Shown piece after piece: positions 35,996 to 44,010 of a stretch of 64,000 nucleotides of DNA. Location: NCBI GenBank assembly GCA_002355495.1, contig AP017424.1, positions 3,472,001 to 3,536,000 on the forward strand, written 5' to 3'. Position 1 is the stretch's first letter. The number at the start of each line of letters is the position of its first letter. This DNA comes from Streptomyces laurentii (GTDB lineage: Bacteria; Actinomycetota; Actinomycetes; Streptomycetales; Streptomycetaceae). The notes under the pieces were generated by a model that made no database searches, was not told the DNA's origin, and saw only the letters and a list, made by a program, of their open reading frames with translations. The translations under genes were made by a program, and so were the position numbers.

Positions 35996-36179
35996 GGCCC
36001 ACGCCTCCCCATTTACGGTGCTGCCCCCACACGTCCCCCCACTGAGCCCCGGATTCTGCCACTAAACGCTTCGGCGCGTACACACGCGGTCACGCATCGG
36101 GGCCGGTTCCGGGCAGGCTTGGCAGGGGCACGCGGACGACTTATGCACAGATTCGCCGCGTGCATGGACAGGTCAGGCG

Positions 36180-36193
36180 CGTGCACGTGCATC
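36180..36193 (+). promoter_or_regulatory. Shared 14-base motif, copy 1
   Basis: CGTGCACGTGCATC lies about 135 bases before the ATP-binding protein start. The identical 14-mer occurs on the minus strand before the DUF397 gene, in the same orientation relative to its gene. Further TGCAT/TGCAC words surround both copies (for example near 36170 and 36200). Confidence 0.55.
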
Positions 36194-36266
36194 TGCCCTT
36201 GCATCCCTTGGGTGCATTGGGAACGATGGTGCCTGCGCAGCCGCGTATTCGTTCGTGTCGCCGCGT

Positions 36267-36312
36267 GTCGCACCAGTTGTCGCACCACACGTCGCACCAC
36301 ACGTCGCGATTC
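36267..36312 (+). repeat. 12-bp direct repeats before the ATP-binding protein gene
   Basis: GTCGCACCAGTT, GTCGCACCACAC and GTCGCACCACAC follow each other without gaps, then a partial GTCGCGATTC. They end 15 bases before the ATG at 36328, so they overlap the promoter or leader and may be operator sites. The rest of the 35996-36327 intergenic region shows no gene. Confidence 0.7.
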
Positions 36313-36327
36313 CCGGGAGTGCCTCGC

Positions 36328-36831
36328 ATGGGGACGAACGCATCGGCCATTCTCGAGCCGTTACGGCAAGGGCTTCCTCCGATCGATCCCACGACCGTCT
36401 CCCATTCGGCCTCCTGCGCCCTTCCGACCTGCTACGAAGCGGTACGCGGCGCCCGCCGGTTCACCCAGTCGACACTCGGCGCGTGGAACCTGGCCGACCG
36501 TTTCGACGATGTCGCGCTGGTCGTCTCCGAGCTGGTCACGAACGCGCTGCGGCACGCCGTACCGGGAGAGCCCGAACAGCCGCGCGAGGATGGCCTGAAC
36601 CCGCCCGTCCGGCTGCACCTCATGCACTGGGCGTCACGCCTGGTGTGCGCGGTGCGCGACCCCAGCCAGGACAGCCCGGAGGCACGGCAGGGGGACGAGG
36701 ACTGCGCGGCCGAATCGGGCCGGGGACTGTTCCTGGTCGAGTCGTTCAGCGACGGCTGGGGCTGGCATCCGCTCGCGGGCGCCCTGCAGGGCAAGGTGGT
36801 CTGGGCGCTGTTCCGGCTGACGGCCGACTGA
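36328..36831 (+). CDS. ATP-binding protein of the anti-sigma-factor (RsbW/SpoIIAB-like) type
   Basis: A 167-residue HATPase_c_2 protein. The N box is VVSELVTNALRHAV, the G1-type region is CAVRDPSQDSPEA (usual DxG replaced by DPS), and G2 is ESGRGLFLVESFSDGWGW. Such small proteins may act as anti-sigma kinases; in Streptomyces many sit beside Scr1/DUF397 genes with an unproven role. ATG 36328 follows GGGAG by nine bases; longer in-frame forms start inside the repeat region and are rejected. Its stop codon lies inside the first unit of a tandem repeat. Confidence 0.87.
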   Translation: MGTNASAILEPLRQGLPPIDPTTVSHSASCALPTCYEAVRGARRFTQSTLGAWNLADRFDDVALVVSELVTNALRHAVPGEPEQPREDGLNPPVRLHLMHWASRLVCAVRDPSQDSPEARQGDEDCAAESGRGLFLVESFSDGWGWHPLAGALQGKVVWALFRLTAD

Positions 36832-36917
36832 CGTCCGGCCGGTTGCCCGACTGACGTCCGGCCGGTTGCCCGACTGACGTCCGGCCGGTTGCCCGGCTGA
36901 CGTCCGGCCGGCGGCCG
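36826..36917. repeat. 23-bp tandem repeat
   Basis: Three exact copies of a 23-mer (GACTGACGTCCGGCCGGTTG plus CCC) and one diverged copy follow each other. The first contains the stop codon of the ATP-binding protein gene. Confidence 0.92.
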
Positions 36918-37014
36918 GCCGGATGTCCGACTGACCTCCCGAGCACCCGGGCTTCAGGGCCCGGGCACCGGTGCCGGCCGCGGCGCCGCCAAGGACACGG
37001 GGGAATACGGGGGT

Positions 37015-37056
37015 GAGAAAGGGTCCCGGTGGCGCGAGCCGCCGGGACCCTTTCTC
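37015..37056. terminator. Bidirectional hairpin between ATP-binding protein and DUF397 genes
   Basis: A 19-bp stem (GAGAAAGGGTCCCGGTGGC, 37015-37033, with 37038-37056; one G-U pair) closes on GCGA. It serves the two convergent genes. Confidence 0.87.
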
Positions 37057-37122
37057 GTGTCCGCCGGGGTCCGCCGGCGCGGGCGCACCCCCGTCGGTGC
37101 CCGCACCCGTACCCCCGCGCGC

Positions 37123-37374
37123 CTACAGTTGCCCCACCAGGTGGTCGAACTCCCCGTCCTTCACGCCCAGGAGCAACGCCTCGATCTCGGCGGGCGTGTA
37201 GACGAGCGCGGGTCCTCCGGGGAAGCGCGAATTGCGTACGGCGACCTCGCCGCCGGGCAGCTTGGCGAACTCCACGCAGGAACCCTGGGAGTTGCTGTGC
37301 CGGCTCTTCTGCCACACGACACCACGAAGCTCCGTGGCCGCCATGCCGTTGAACGCGTGGTGCGCGTGGTGCAC
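37123..37374 (-). CDS. DUF397 protein
   Basis: An 83-residue protein. The DUF397 pattern is clear: VVWQKSRHSNSQGSCVEFA, then VAVRNSRFPGGPALVYTPAE and a last helix IEALLLGVKDGEFDHLV. These small proteins accompany Scr1-type regulators and probably form a regulator/antagonist unit with them. GTG 37374 with GGGGAG six bases upstream gives a His-rich leader; ATG 37344 is an alternative. Confidence 0.9.
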   Translation of the reverse strand: MHHAHHAFNGMAATELRGVVWQKSRHSNSQGSCVEFAKLPGGEVAVRNSRFPGGPALVYTPAEIEALLLGVKDGEFDHLVGQL

Positions 37375-37464
37375 TGGTAGCTCCCCGAGATGATCGGTGC
37401 AGGTGTCAACTTGCTCGGATCATAGCTGTGTTCACAGGACGCTGCATGAGCAGATGCACGCGCG

Positions 37465-37478
37465 GATGCACGTGCACG
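37465..37478 (-). promoter_or_regulatory. Shared 14-base motif, copy 2
   Basis: CGTGCACGTGCATC on the minus strand, 90 bases before the DUF397 start. A second related word, CGTGCATCTGC, follows on the same strand and also occurs next to copy 1. Confidence 0.55.
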
Positions 37479-37576
37479 AGGGGTCGCGTATCGACTACAC
37501 GACTCACCGTGGCGGCCCGCCCAACTCCCGTGTGAGCACTGGCTGTTCACACCTGGCCAGGCCGGGCCCCGCGCAC

Positions 37577-39622
37577 TCACTCGTCCAGCGCCTCGGACAC
37601 CTCGTCCAGCTTCTCCAGGAGCAGCACCGCCCCCTTCCGCAGCAGGAAGTGGTCCGGCGCCCCCTCCCCCCGCTCCCACGCCTCGACCAGCGCGCGCAGT
37701 TCGTTCCAGCGGGGCGTCTTGCGGTCCCGTACCTCCTTCGCGCCCCGCTCCGTCACCTTGCGCAGCGCCTCCGCCAGCTCCGCCGCGCCCGGTACGGGCG
37801 GCGCTCCGCGCTCCGGGAGGTGCGCCTCCAGGAGCATCGCGGCCCGGCCGAACTGCGACACCGCCTCCTCCGTGTCCTGCGCCGCCGCGTGCGACAGGCC
37901 CCGGTGCCGGACCGGCTCGTGGGTGGCCCGCTCCTGGGCCTCCTGCCAGGCGATCCGGGCCGCCCGGGTCGCGAGCAGCGTCTCGCGCACGTCCGCCAGG
38001 GCCGGGCCGGCGGGCTCCGCGTAGTGGGCGACGACGGCGGCCGCGTACTGCCCGTCCGCCTTCAGCCAGTCCCCGAGCCGGCTGCGCAGCCGCGGGGTCT
38101 CCCAGGCCGGGTAGACGGCGTAGGCCAGCATCGCGAGGATCCCGCCGAGGAGGGTCAGCAGGACGCGTTCACGGACCGTCTGGCCGAGCCCCGCGCCGCC
38201 CATGCCGAGCAGGAACACGACATACGCGGAGATGAAGACCTGGCCCGTGGCGTACCCCGTCCGCATCAGCAGGTACATCCCGAACGCGCACACCACCGCG
38301 AGCAGCGCCGACAGATACGCGCCCGGGTGGGCGAACTCGACGATCCCGGTCGCCAGCGCCACCCCGAGGAGGGTGCCGATGAAACGGGCGACCGACCGCT
38401 CGTACGTCTGCGAGAAGTCCGGGCGCATGACCATCACGGAGGCCATCGGCGCCCAGTAGCCGTGCCCGAGCGGCAGGACCGTGCCGAGCGCGTAGCCCGC
38501 CGTCGCCACCGTCGTCACCCGGACGGCGTGCCGCAGGATCGGCGACTCGTGCCGCAGCTCGGCCTGCGCCGTGCGGATCGCGACCGGCACGAGCGCGACC
38601 AGCGTGGGCCGGCGCAGCCCCGACTGGGCGGCCTCGCCGCCCGGCGCCGCCTCCTCCACGACGTCGTCGAGGAGCGCGGCGAGCCGGTGCGCGGCCCGGC
38701 GCGGGGCGCCGGTCAGGATCGCGCCGGTGTCCGGGGTGCGCAGCACGGCGAGGGCGGCGGGCCGCAGCGCGACCGGTTCGCCGTGCCGGATGGCGTGCGC
38801 GGCGGCGTCCAGGATCTCGCCGGCGGCGGCCAGCAGCTCACGCGCCCGGTCCCGCTGCGGCCCCTCGGCGGGCACGCCGAGCGCCGGGTCCGCGAGCGAG
38901 GCGAGCACCGGCCGGATCCGTTCGGCGAGCCCGCGCGCGCCGTGCAGTTCGGCGGGGCGGCTGCGGGCCTGGCGGCGGGTGACGGCGGCGGCGCTGCGGG
39001 CCGTCATCAGCGGCAGCGGGTCGAAGTCGGCGGTCGGGTCGTGGCGCAGCCGGCGGGCGTAGTCGGCCTCGGCGGCGAGCGCGTCGGCGAGCGCGTCGCG
39101 CTGCGCGCCCCAGGCGCGGATCGGCAGCAGGACGACGAGCCCGGCCTGCACCAGGCCGCCCACCGCGATCATCGCGGCATGGCCGGCGGCGGCCGCGAGG
39201 GAGCCGGGGAGGGTGACGGTGATCAGCATCATCGCCACGTTGGAGGCGGCGATGACGCCGACGTTCGGGCCGACGGCCCAGGACATCCCGCCGAGGAAGG
39301 TCCACAGGCCGAGCAGGACCATGAAGAGGAGGAGGTTCCAGCCGACCAGATAGCCGATGAAGGTGGACGCGGCGAGGCTCGCGCCGGACGCGAGCGCGAG
39401 GGTGGGGCGGGGGCGGTACGAGCGCTGGAAGGTGGCGATCGCGGCCTGGAACGCGCCGAACGCCGACGACACCGCCACCTCGGGACCGAACAGCGTGAGC
39501 GAGAACCCGACGACCAGCGCGAGACCGAACGCGCCGCGCAGGGCGATCAGCGGTTCGAGCCGCCGCCGCTCGATGGTGAGCCCCGAGCGGGCGGTCTCCT
39601 TCAGCGCCCGGAGCCAGCTCAT
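37577..39622 (-). CDS. FUSC-family membrane protein
   Basis: A 681-residue protein of the fusaric-acid-resistance/aromatic-acid-exporter family. It has two blocks of about six membrane helices: 28-170 (LALVVGFSLTLFGPEVAVSS, VGPNVGVIAASNVAMMLI) and about 360-480 (HGYWAPMASVMVMRPDFSQT, YERSVARFIGTLLGV). Cytoplasmic helical domains follow each. YWAPMASVMVMRPDFSQTYE is the FUSC signature. The likely role is efflux of aromatic acids or other organics, inferred from the family. The ATG has TAGGCT six bases upstream, a leaderless arrangement. Confidence 0.87.
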   Translation of the reverse strand: MSWLRALKETARSGLTIERRRLEPLIALRGAFGLALVVGFSLTLFGPEVAVSSAFGAFQAAIATFQRSYRPRPTLALASGASLAASTFIGYLVGWNLLLFMVLLGLWTFLGGMSWAVGPNVGVIAASNVAMMLITVTLPGSLAAAAGHAAMIAVGGLVQAGLVVLLPIRAWGAQRDALADALAAEADYARRLRHDPTADFDPLPLMTARSAAAVTRRQARSRPAELHGARGLAERIRPVLASLADPALGVPAEGPQRDRARELLAAAGEILDAAAHAIRHGEPVALRPAALAVLRTPDTGAILTGAPRRAAHRLAALLDDVVEEAAPGGEAAQSGLRRPTLVALVPVAIRTAQAELRHESPILRHAVRVTTVATAGYALGTVLPLGHGYWAPMASVMVMRPDFSQTYERSVARFIGTLLGVALATGIVEFAHPGAYLSALLAVVCAFGMYLLMRTGYATGQVFISAYVVFLLGMGGAGLGQTVRERVLLTLLGGILAMLAYAVYPAWETPRLRSRLGDWLKADGQYAAAVVAHYAEPAGPALADVRETLLATRAARIAWQEAQERATHEPVRHRGLSHAAAQDTEEAVSQFGRAAMLLEAHLPERGAPPVPGAAELAEALRKVTERGAKEVRDRKTPRWNELRALVEAWERGEGAPDHFLLRKGAVLLLEKLDEVSEALDE

Positions 39623-39730
39623 GGGCCGAGCCTATCCACGATACGGACGAACCGGATATTCAGGACAGGCAGGACGACGCCGATCCGGTTATCCGGGGTG
39701 GTGGCCGTGCGGTTCACGCCGGCCTGCCGG

Positions 39731-39906
39731 CTGTCCGCCGGCCCGCCGGGCGATCTGCCCGACGGCCGCCCGTCAGCCGCCCATCGGCCCGCCGGGCGAT
39801 CTGCCCGACGGCCGCCCGTCAGCTGTCCACCGGCCCGCCGGTCGGTGTGCCCGGCGGCCGTCCGTCAGCTGTCCACCGGCCGGTCCGTCCGCCGTCTGTC
39901 AGCCGG
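39731..39906. repeat. 46-bp tandem repeat
   Basis: Units starting GGCCCGCCGG recur at 39740, 39786 and 39832, a period of 46, with a diverged fourth. Units share CCGCCCGTCAG-like ends. The array fills the space between the FUSC and DUF2786 genes. Confidence 0.87.
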
Positions 39907-39909
39907 CCT

Positions 39910-41160
39910 TCAGCGGATCTCGCCCCGGGTCCCGGGGGTCCGCAGTCCGGCCTGGTCGGCCGCCGAGGTGCCGTGGTTCCAGCCCGCCTCGTCCCAGGCG
40001 GCGCGGACCCGGGTGGCCCGGGTCTCGGGGAAGAGTTCGTCCGTACGGGCGCCGACCGCGACCTCGCGGGAGGCGAGGACCGGGAGCAGGGTCGGGGCCT
40101 CGGCGGCGACCCGGCGGCTGGTGGCGGCGAGACGGGCGCCGAGCCGGTTCGCGTACGCGAGGAGGAAGGACTGCCGGAACGACTTGGTCCGCTTGCGCCC
40201 GCCGGCCCGCTGCTCGGCCTCGGCCCGGGTCATCGCCGCCGTGCCCTGCACGAGCAGAGAGGTGTACAGCAGCTCCACCGGGTCGAGGTCGGCCTCGAAG
40301 CCGACGACCGTCGAGAAGCCCAGGGACTCGTTCCACACCGCCCGGCAGTGGTTCGCCGTCGCCACCGCGTCGAGCAGGATCGCCTTGGCCTGCTCGTACG
40401 GGGCGTCCACCCCGATCCGCAGCGCGCCCGGCGTCTCCGGCGCGGGCCCGGCCGCCGCCAGGCCCGCCTCGTCGAGGCTGTGCCGGGCCATCAGCTCCTG
40501 GGCCTTGGCGGTCAGCGCCTCGGCCTCCTCGGGGTACGGGGTCGCCTCCGCTTTCGCGAGCAGCGCCCGGATCCGGGTCAGCATCCGCGGCTCGCCGGCG
40601 GTGGGCGGCGGCAGGGCCTCGCCGGGCACAGGGCCGACGGCGTCGAGGCGGGGCAGCCGGACGAGGAGGCGGTAGAGCTCCAGGACGGCGGTCGCGTACG
40701 AGAAGCGGTCGGGCGCCGGCCCGGCGGGCAGGTCGTCGAGCGCGTCGAGCTGCCCCTGCCAGCGGTGCGGGAGGCGCTCGTAGCGGGCGGTCTCGGTGCG
40801 GACGAGGTCGGCGAGGAGGCGGACGTGTTCGTCGGCGAGTTCGCGGCGGGCCATCCGGACGAGGTCGGCGGGCTGCCAGCCGCGGGCCCACAGGGAGCGG
40901 ACGAACTCCTCGCCGCGCCGGGCCAGTTCGGCGTCGGCGGCCGGGTCGGCGGCGAGCAGCGAGGCCGCCGTGTCCAGCGCCCGGTCGTCGCCGTACGAGC
41001 CGGTGTGTGATCCGGCGCGCGATCCGGCGCGCGATCCGGCGCGGGCGCTGCCGCCGCGCCGCCCGCTCCGGCCCCGGGCGCCGCCGCCCGCGCCGGCCCG
41101 GGGGCCGGGCTCCGCTCCGTACAGCGCCTTGAGCGCCTCCGCCACCGTGCTCTCGCTCAT
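39910..41160 (-). CDS. DUF2786 protein
   Basis: A 416-residue protein. The central DUF2786 domain reads RIRALLAKAEATPYPEEAEA then LTAKAQELMARHSLD, where the catalytic-looking KAEsT-type lysine and glutamates lie. A second conserved area is CRAVWNESLGFSTVVGFEAD and SFLLAYANRLGARL. The N-terminal region has Arg/Gly/Ser repeats (AGSRAGSRAGS) encoded by a 12-base direct repeat at 41010-41044. The biochemical role of DUF2786 is not established, to my knowledge. ATG 41160 was chosen for GAGGCGG six bases upstream. Confidence 0.85.
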   Translation of the reverse strand: MSESTVAEALKALYGAEPGPRAGAGGGARGRSGRRGGSARAGSRAGSRAGSHTGSYGDDRALDTAASLLAADPAADAELARRGEEFVRSLWARGWQPADLVRMARRELADEHVRLLADLVRTETARYERLPHRWQGQLDALDDLPAGPAPDRFSYATAVLELYRLLVRLPRLDAVGPVPGEALPPPTAGEPRMLTRIRALLAKAEATPYPEEAEALTAKAQELMARHSLDEAGLAAAGPAPETPGALRIGVDAPYEQAKAILLDAVATANHCRAVWNESLGFSTVVGFEADLDPVELLYTSLLVQGTAAMTRAEAEQRAGGRKRTKSFRQSFLLAYANRLGARLAATSRRVAAEAPTLLPVLASREVAVGARTDELFPETRATRVRAAWDEAGWNHGTSAADQAGLRTPGTRGEIR

Positions 41161-41237
41161 CTGCGCCGCCTCGCCTGCCTCTCGTTCCCGCCCTTCGTTC
41201 CGCCACTTCGATGGTCGCATCCGGGGTGGGGGCGGGT

Positions 41238-41254
41238 GGGGCGCGGGGCGCCCC
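41238..41254. terminator. Possible small hairpin
   Basis: GGGGCGC, GGG loop, GCGCCCC, between two minus-strand genes and 62 bases past the stop of the upstream one. A modest 7-bp stem. Confidence 0.4.
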
Positions 41255-41315
41255 TGACGCCTCACGCCGCCTCACCCCGCCTGACGTCACCGGTGGGGGA
41301 TCGGGGATCACCTCG

Positions 41316-41846
41316 CTAAGCGGGCGGGGAGCAGGCGAGGAGCGCCGCGTAGGCGTCGGCCGCCGTGTCCCAGGAGCGGTCGTCGACGACGTACGCCTCA
41401 GCCAGGTAGGACAGTTCACCCCAGGGCTCGCGGGTGTGGATCCGGAGCAGGGTCGCGGCGCAGCGGTCGCAGGCGATCCACGGCACGCGGACGGAACTGA
41501 CGGGATCCCCGGTCGTGTCGTCGCTCTCGCCGTCGGTTTCGCCGGCGGGCAGAAGCCGTACGGGGGACGGGGCGCCGGTGTCGGCGCAGGCCGCCAACCG
41601 TGCGGCGAGCACCTCCCGTTCGCCCCAGGTCTCGGTCAGGACGGACAGCTCGGCGCGGGTGGTGCCGTCGAGGGCGACGCCGTACGCGAGCAGCCCGCCG
41701 ACCAGCAGCCCCAGGCCGGCCTCCTGCTCGCCGATCGCCCGGCAGTCCCGTACCTCGCCGGCGGCGGGCTCCGGCAGCAGCCCGGCCAGCCGGTCCCAGG
41801 CCGCGCCCTCGGCGTCCGTATCCGCCTCCGAGTCCACGGGGTTCAC
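41316..41846 (-). CDS. Hypothetical protein, third gene of a DUF4265 operon
   Basis: A 176-residue protein of unknown function. I see an acidic start (VNPVDSEADTDAEGAAWDRL), a helical hydrophobic part (GLGLLVGGLLAYGVAL), and a more structured C-terminus (VPWIACDRCAATLLRIH with a CxxC, WGELSYLAEAYVVDD). The GTG start overlaps the stop of the 31-codon gene (GTGA), so translation is coupled. A GTG at 41891 would give a longer form running through that small gene in another frame; coupling makes 41846 more likely. Alternatively the small gene was once its N-terminus. Confidence 0.7.
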   Translation of the reverse strand: MNPVDSEADTDAEGAAWDRLAGLLPEPAAGEVRDCRAIGEQEAGLGLLVGGLLAYGVALDGTTRAELSVLTETWGEREVLAARLAACADTGAPSPVRLLPAGETDGESDDTTGDPVSSVRVPWIACDRCAATLLRIHTREPWGELSYLAEAYVVDDRSWDTAADAYAALLACSPPA

Positions 41847-41938
41847 GCCGCGTTCCACGCGTCCGTCGCGCACCCGGTCTCCCAGTGCCACCAGCCGTCG
41901 CGCGTGCCGCGTGCGAGCAGTTCCTTGATCTCGGTCAT
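41843..41938 (-). CDS. Small Trp-rich protein, 31 residues
   Basis: The sequence begins MTEIKELLARGTRDGWWHWE and ends CATDAWNAA, with four Trp and one Cys. Its ATG overlaps the DUF4265 stop (ATGA) and its own stop overlaps the next GTG (GTGA), the pattern of a real coupled gene. It could be a small partner protein, a peptide precursor, or a detached N-terminus of the following protein. No ribosome site is needed if it is translated by reinitiation. Confidence 0.55.
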   Translation of the reverse strand: MTEIKELLARGTRDGWWHWETGCATDAWNAA

Positions 41939-42330
41939 CGGCGCGTCGGCGCGTCGGCGGGCACGGTCAGCGCCACCAGCGGCAGTTCCGCGCTGAACGA
42001 CTCCCCGCCGAGGCCGAAGGGAGCGAACCGTTCGTGCACCGCCCGCGGGCTCGGCCCGAGGGGGCCCGCGCGCACGGGGAGGACGCGGATCACGACGTTG
42101 CCGGAGGCCGTCTCCCGGCCGGTGGCCCAGTGCAGCCCGTCGTCGTCCGTCACGTACCGGACCACGTCCCCCTCGGCCACCCCGTCTTGAAGAAACGGCA
42201 CATTGACCACCTGGGCCGTGTTCTCGCCCACGGGCAGCGCCCACAGGCCCTCCGTGTCGTGCGGGGGCCAACCCTCGCGCGGCACGAAGCGGAACCAGAT
42301 CTTGATGCGGTCGGCGGATGCGGCAGTCAC
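41935..42330 (-). CDS. DUF4265 protein
   Basis: A 131-residue small soluble protein matching DUF4265: KIWFRFVPREGWPPHDTEGL, VVNVPFLQDGVAEGDVVRY and ATGRETASGNVVIRVL. Function unknown. The GTG start has no ribosome site, but TAGCCT lies six bases before it, so a leaderless mRNA beginning at the start codon is likely. First gene of a three-gene coupled operon (with the 31-residue gene and the 176-residue protein). Confidence 0.8.
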   Translation of the reverse strand: MTAASADRIKIWFRFVPREGWPPHDTEGLWALPVGENTAQVVNVPFLQDGVAEGDVVRYVTDDDGLHWATGRETASGNVVIRVLPVRAGPLGPSPRAVHERFAPFGLGGESFSAELPLVALTVPADAPTRR

Positions 42331-42392
42331 CGGGCGAGGCTAGCCCGTGTCCGGCAAGTCCCACCCAGGCGGGCCCGGCTCCCGCGACGCCG

Positions 42393-42860
42393 TCAGTCCC
42401 AGGCGTTGAAGAGCACGCCGCCCAGCGTGGTGATGCCGTGGAAGCGGGCTCCGCTCCACTCGCCCGGTGTCAGGACCGAGGGGGCGACCTCCGAGAGCGG
42501 CCGGGTGAGCAGCGCGTGGTCGAGCACGGTGAATCCCTGGTCGGCGAAGGCGTGGGCCCATGGGGGCGGGGCGAGGAACTCCTCGCCGTACGGGTCCCAG
42601 TGGTCCGGCACGAAGGCGATCCAGGGGTGATAGGCGTGGCAGAGGACGACACACCCGTCCGTCCCCGCGACGACCGCGCGGTGGAACGTCCGCGGGTACG
42701 CCTGCTCCTCGCTCGCCCCCACCCGGCCCCCGGCCGCCCGGGCCGCCGTGTACAGGGCCGCCCGGAACGCCCGCCGGTCGGTCTCGGGCAGCGGCCCGCC
42801 CTTCGGCCGGAAGAAGCCCGTGGCGCCGCGGGGCGGCGTGAACTCCGCGTCCCTGCCCAC
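42393..42860 (-). CDS. Conserved hypothetical protein
   Basis: A 155-residue protein of no recognised family. It has a pattern of aromatic and His residues (VVLCHAYHPWIAFVPDHWDP, DQGFTVLDHALLT, GARFHGITTLGGVLFNAWD) and no membrane segment or signal peptide. Start GTG 42860 has AAGGAG ten bases upstream. It follows the oxidoreductase gene by 40 bases and is probably cotranscribed with it. Confidence 0.7.
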   Translation of the reverse strand: MGRDAEFTPPRGATGFFRPKGGPLPETDRRAFRAALYTAARAAGGRVGASEEQAYPRTFHRAVVAGTDGCVVLCHAYHPWIAFVPDHWDPYGEEFLAPPPWAHAFADQGFTVLDHALLTRPLSEVAPSVLTPGEWSGARFHGITTLGGVLFNAWD

Positions 42861-42900
42861 AGCCGTCCGACTCCTTCCGCCAAGGGACCCCGACACTCGC

Positions 42901-43818
42901 TTACAGCTTCAGGACGATCTTGCCCCGGGCGTGCCCCGACTCGCTCAGTTCCTGGGCGCGGGCCGCTTCCTTCAGGGGCAGGACCTCGGCGATGTCGAGG
43001 CGGAGCCGGCCCTCGACGGCCAGGCCGGCGTGCTCGGTCAGCCAGCGGCGGGCGACGTCGTCCGCCACCCGGAGGCCGGAGAACACGACGCCGTGCGCGT
43101 CGGCGTCCGTGGCGGCGATGGTGACGACGCGCGCGGTCGCGCCGCCGAGCAGTTCGAGGGAGACCGGCAGCGTGTCGTGGCCGGCCGCGTCGAAGACCGC
43201 GTCGACGCCCTGCGGCGCCGCCGCGCGGACCCGGTCGGCGAGACCGTCCCCGTACGTCACCGGGATCGCGCCCAGTTCGCGCAGGAACGCGTGGTTGCGC
43301 TCCGACGCCGTGCCGATCACCGTCACCCCGGCCGCGACGGCCAGCTGGACCGCCACCGCGCCGACGGCGCCCGCGGCACCGTGCAGGAGCAGGGTCTCGC
43401 CCTCGCGGACGCCGAGCGCGTCGAGGACGCGCTGCGCGGTCTCGCCCGCGACGGGGATGCTCACCGCGTGCTCCCAGGACAGGCCCGCGGGCTTGGGGGC
43501 GACGATGTCCGCGATCGCGTACCCGGCGTACGCGCCGGTCGTGCTCCAGCCGAACACCTCGTCGCCGACGGCGAATTCGGTCACTCCCTCGCCGATCGCG
43601 TCGACCGTGCCCGCGAACTCCAGGCCCGGAACGGCCGGGAAGGTCGTCGGGTAGAAGTGCTCGATCCAGCCGTAACGGCGCTTCCAGTCCACCGGGTTGA
43701 CGCCCACCGCCGCCGTCTTCACCCGCACCTCGCCGGGGCCGGGCACCGGCAGGGCCACCCCGGACTCGTGACGCAGCACCTCGGCGCCACCGAACTCCTC
43801 GTACACGATCGCTTCCAT
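42901..43818 (-). CDS. NADP-dependent oxidoreductase, quinone-reductase type
   Basis: A 305-residue zinc-independent MDR-family enzyme. The substrate domain has NPVDWKRRYGWIEHFYPTTF and PGLEFAGTVDAIGEGV; the Rossmann fold has HGAAGAVGAVAVQLA for NADPH and VTVIGTASERNHAFLRELGA. It probably reduces quinones or enones with NADPH. The proline-rich 5' extension in this frame is not coding; ATG 43818 has a GGGGGAGCGGGAC leader. Divergent from the LuxR-type regulator at 44011, which may control it (inference). Confidence 0.92.
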   Translation of the reverse strand: MEAIVYEEFGGAEVLRHESGVALPVPGPGEVRVKTAAVGVNPVDWKRRYGWIEHFYPTTFPAVPGLEFAGTVDAIGEGVTEFAVGDEVFGWSTTGAYAGYAIADIVAPKPAGLSWEHAVSIPVAGETAQRVLDALGVREGETLLLHGAAGAVGAVAVQLAVAAGVTVIGTASERNHAFLRELGAIPVTYGDGLADRVRAAAPQGVDAVFDAAGHDTLPVSLELLGGATARVVTIAATDADAHGVVFSGLRVADDVARRWLTEHAGLAVEGRLRLDIAEVLPLKEAARAQELSESGHARGKIVLKL

Positions 43819-44010
43819 GTCCCGCTCCCCCACAGATCGTCGACGGCATTCATCCCTAACGGACGGCCCGCCCGTTCTCTTCCGCCGCCTTGGCTTCTTT
43901 CTCCTCCTCAAGCCTCCGTCGCGCGCCACCCGCGCTGCGCCGCCCGAACGGCCAGTCGTCCCTGGCCGAAAGAAGAGTCGGACGGCTCCTGGATGTCTAG
44001 GCTCGGGCGC

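Noticed and set aside
37397..40675. 1092-codon plus-strand frame
   Set aside because: Runs through tandem repeats and antisense to the FUSC and DUF2786 genes; Arg/Gly/His-rich with no domain.
41843..42330. RiPP cluster around the Trp-rich small ORF
   Set aside because: No lanthionine synthase, radical SAM, YcaO or graspetide ligase gene in the neighbourhood.
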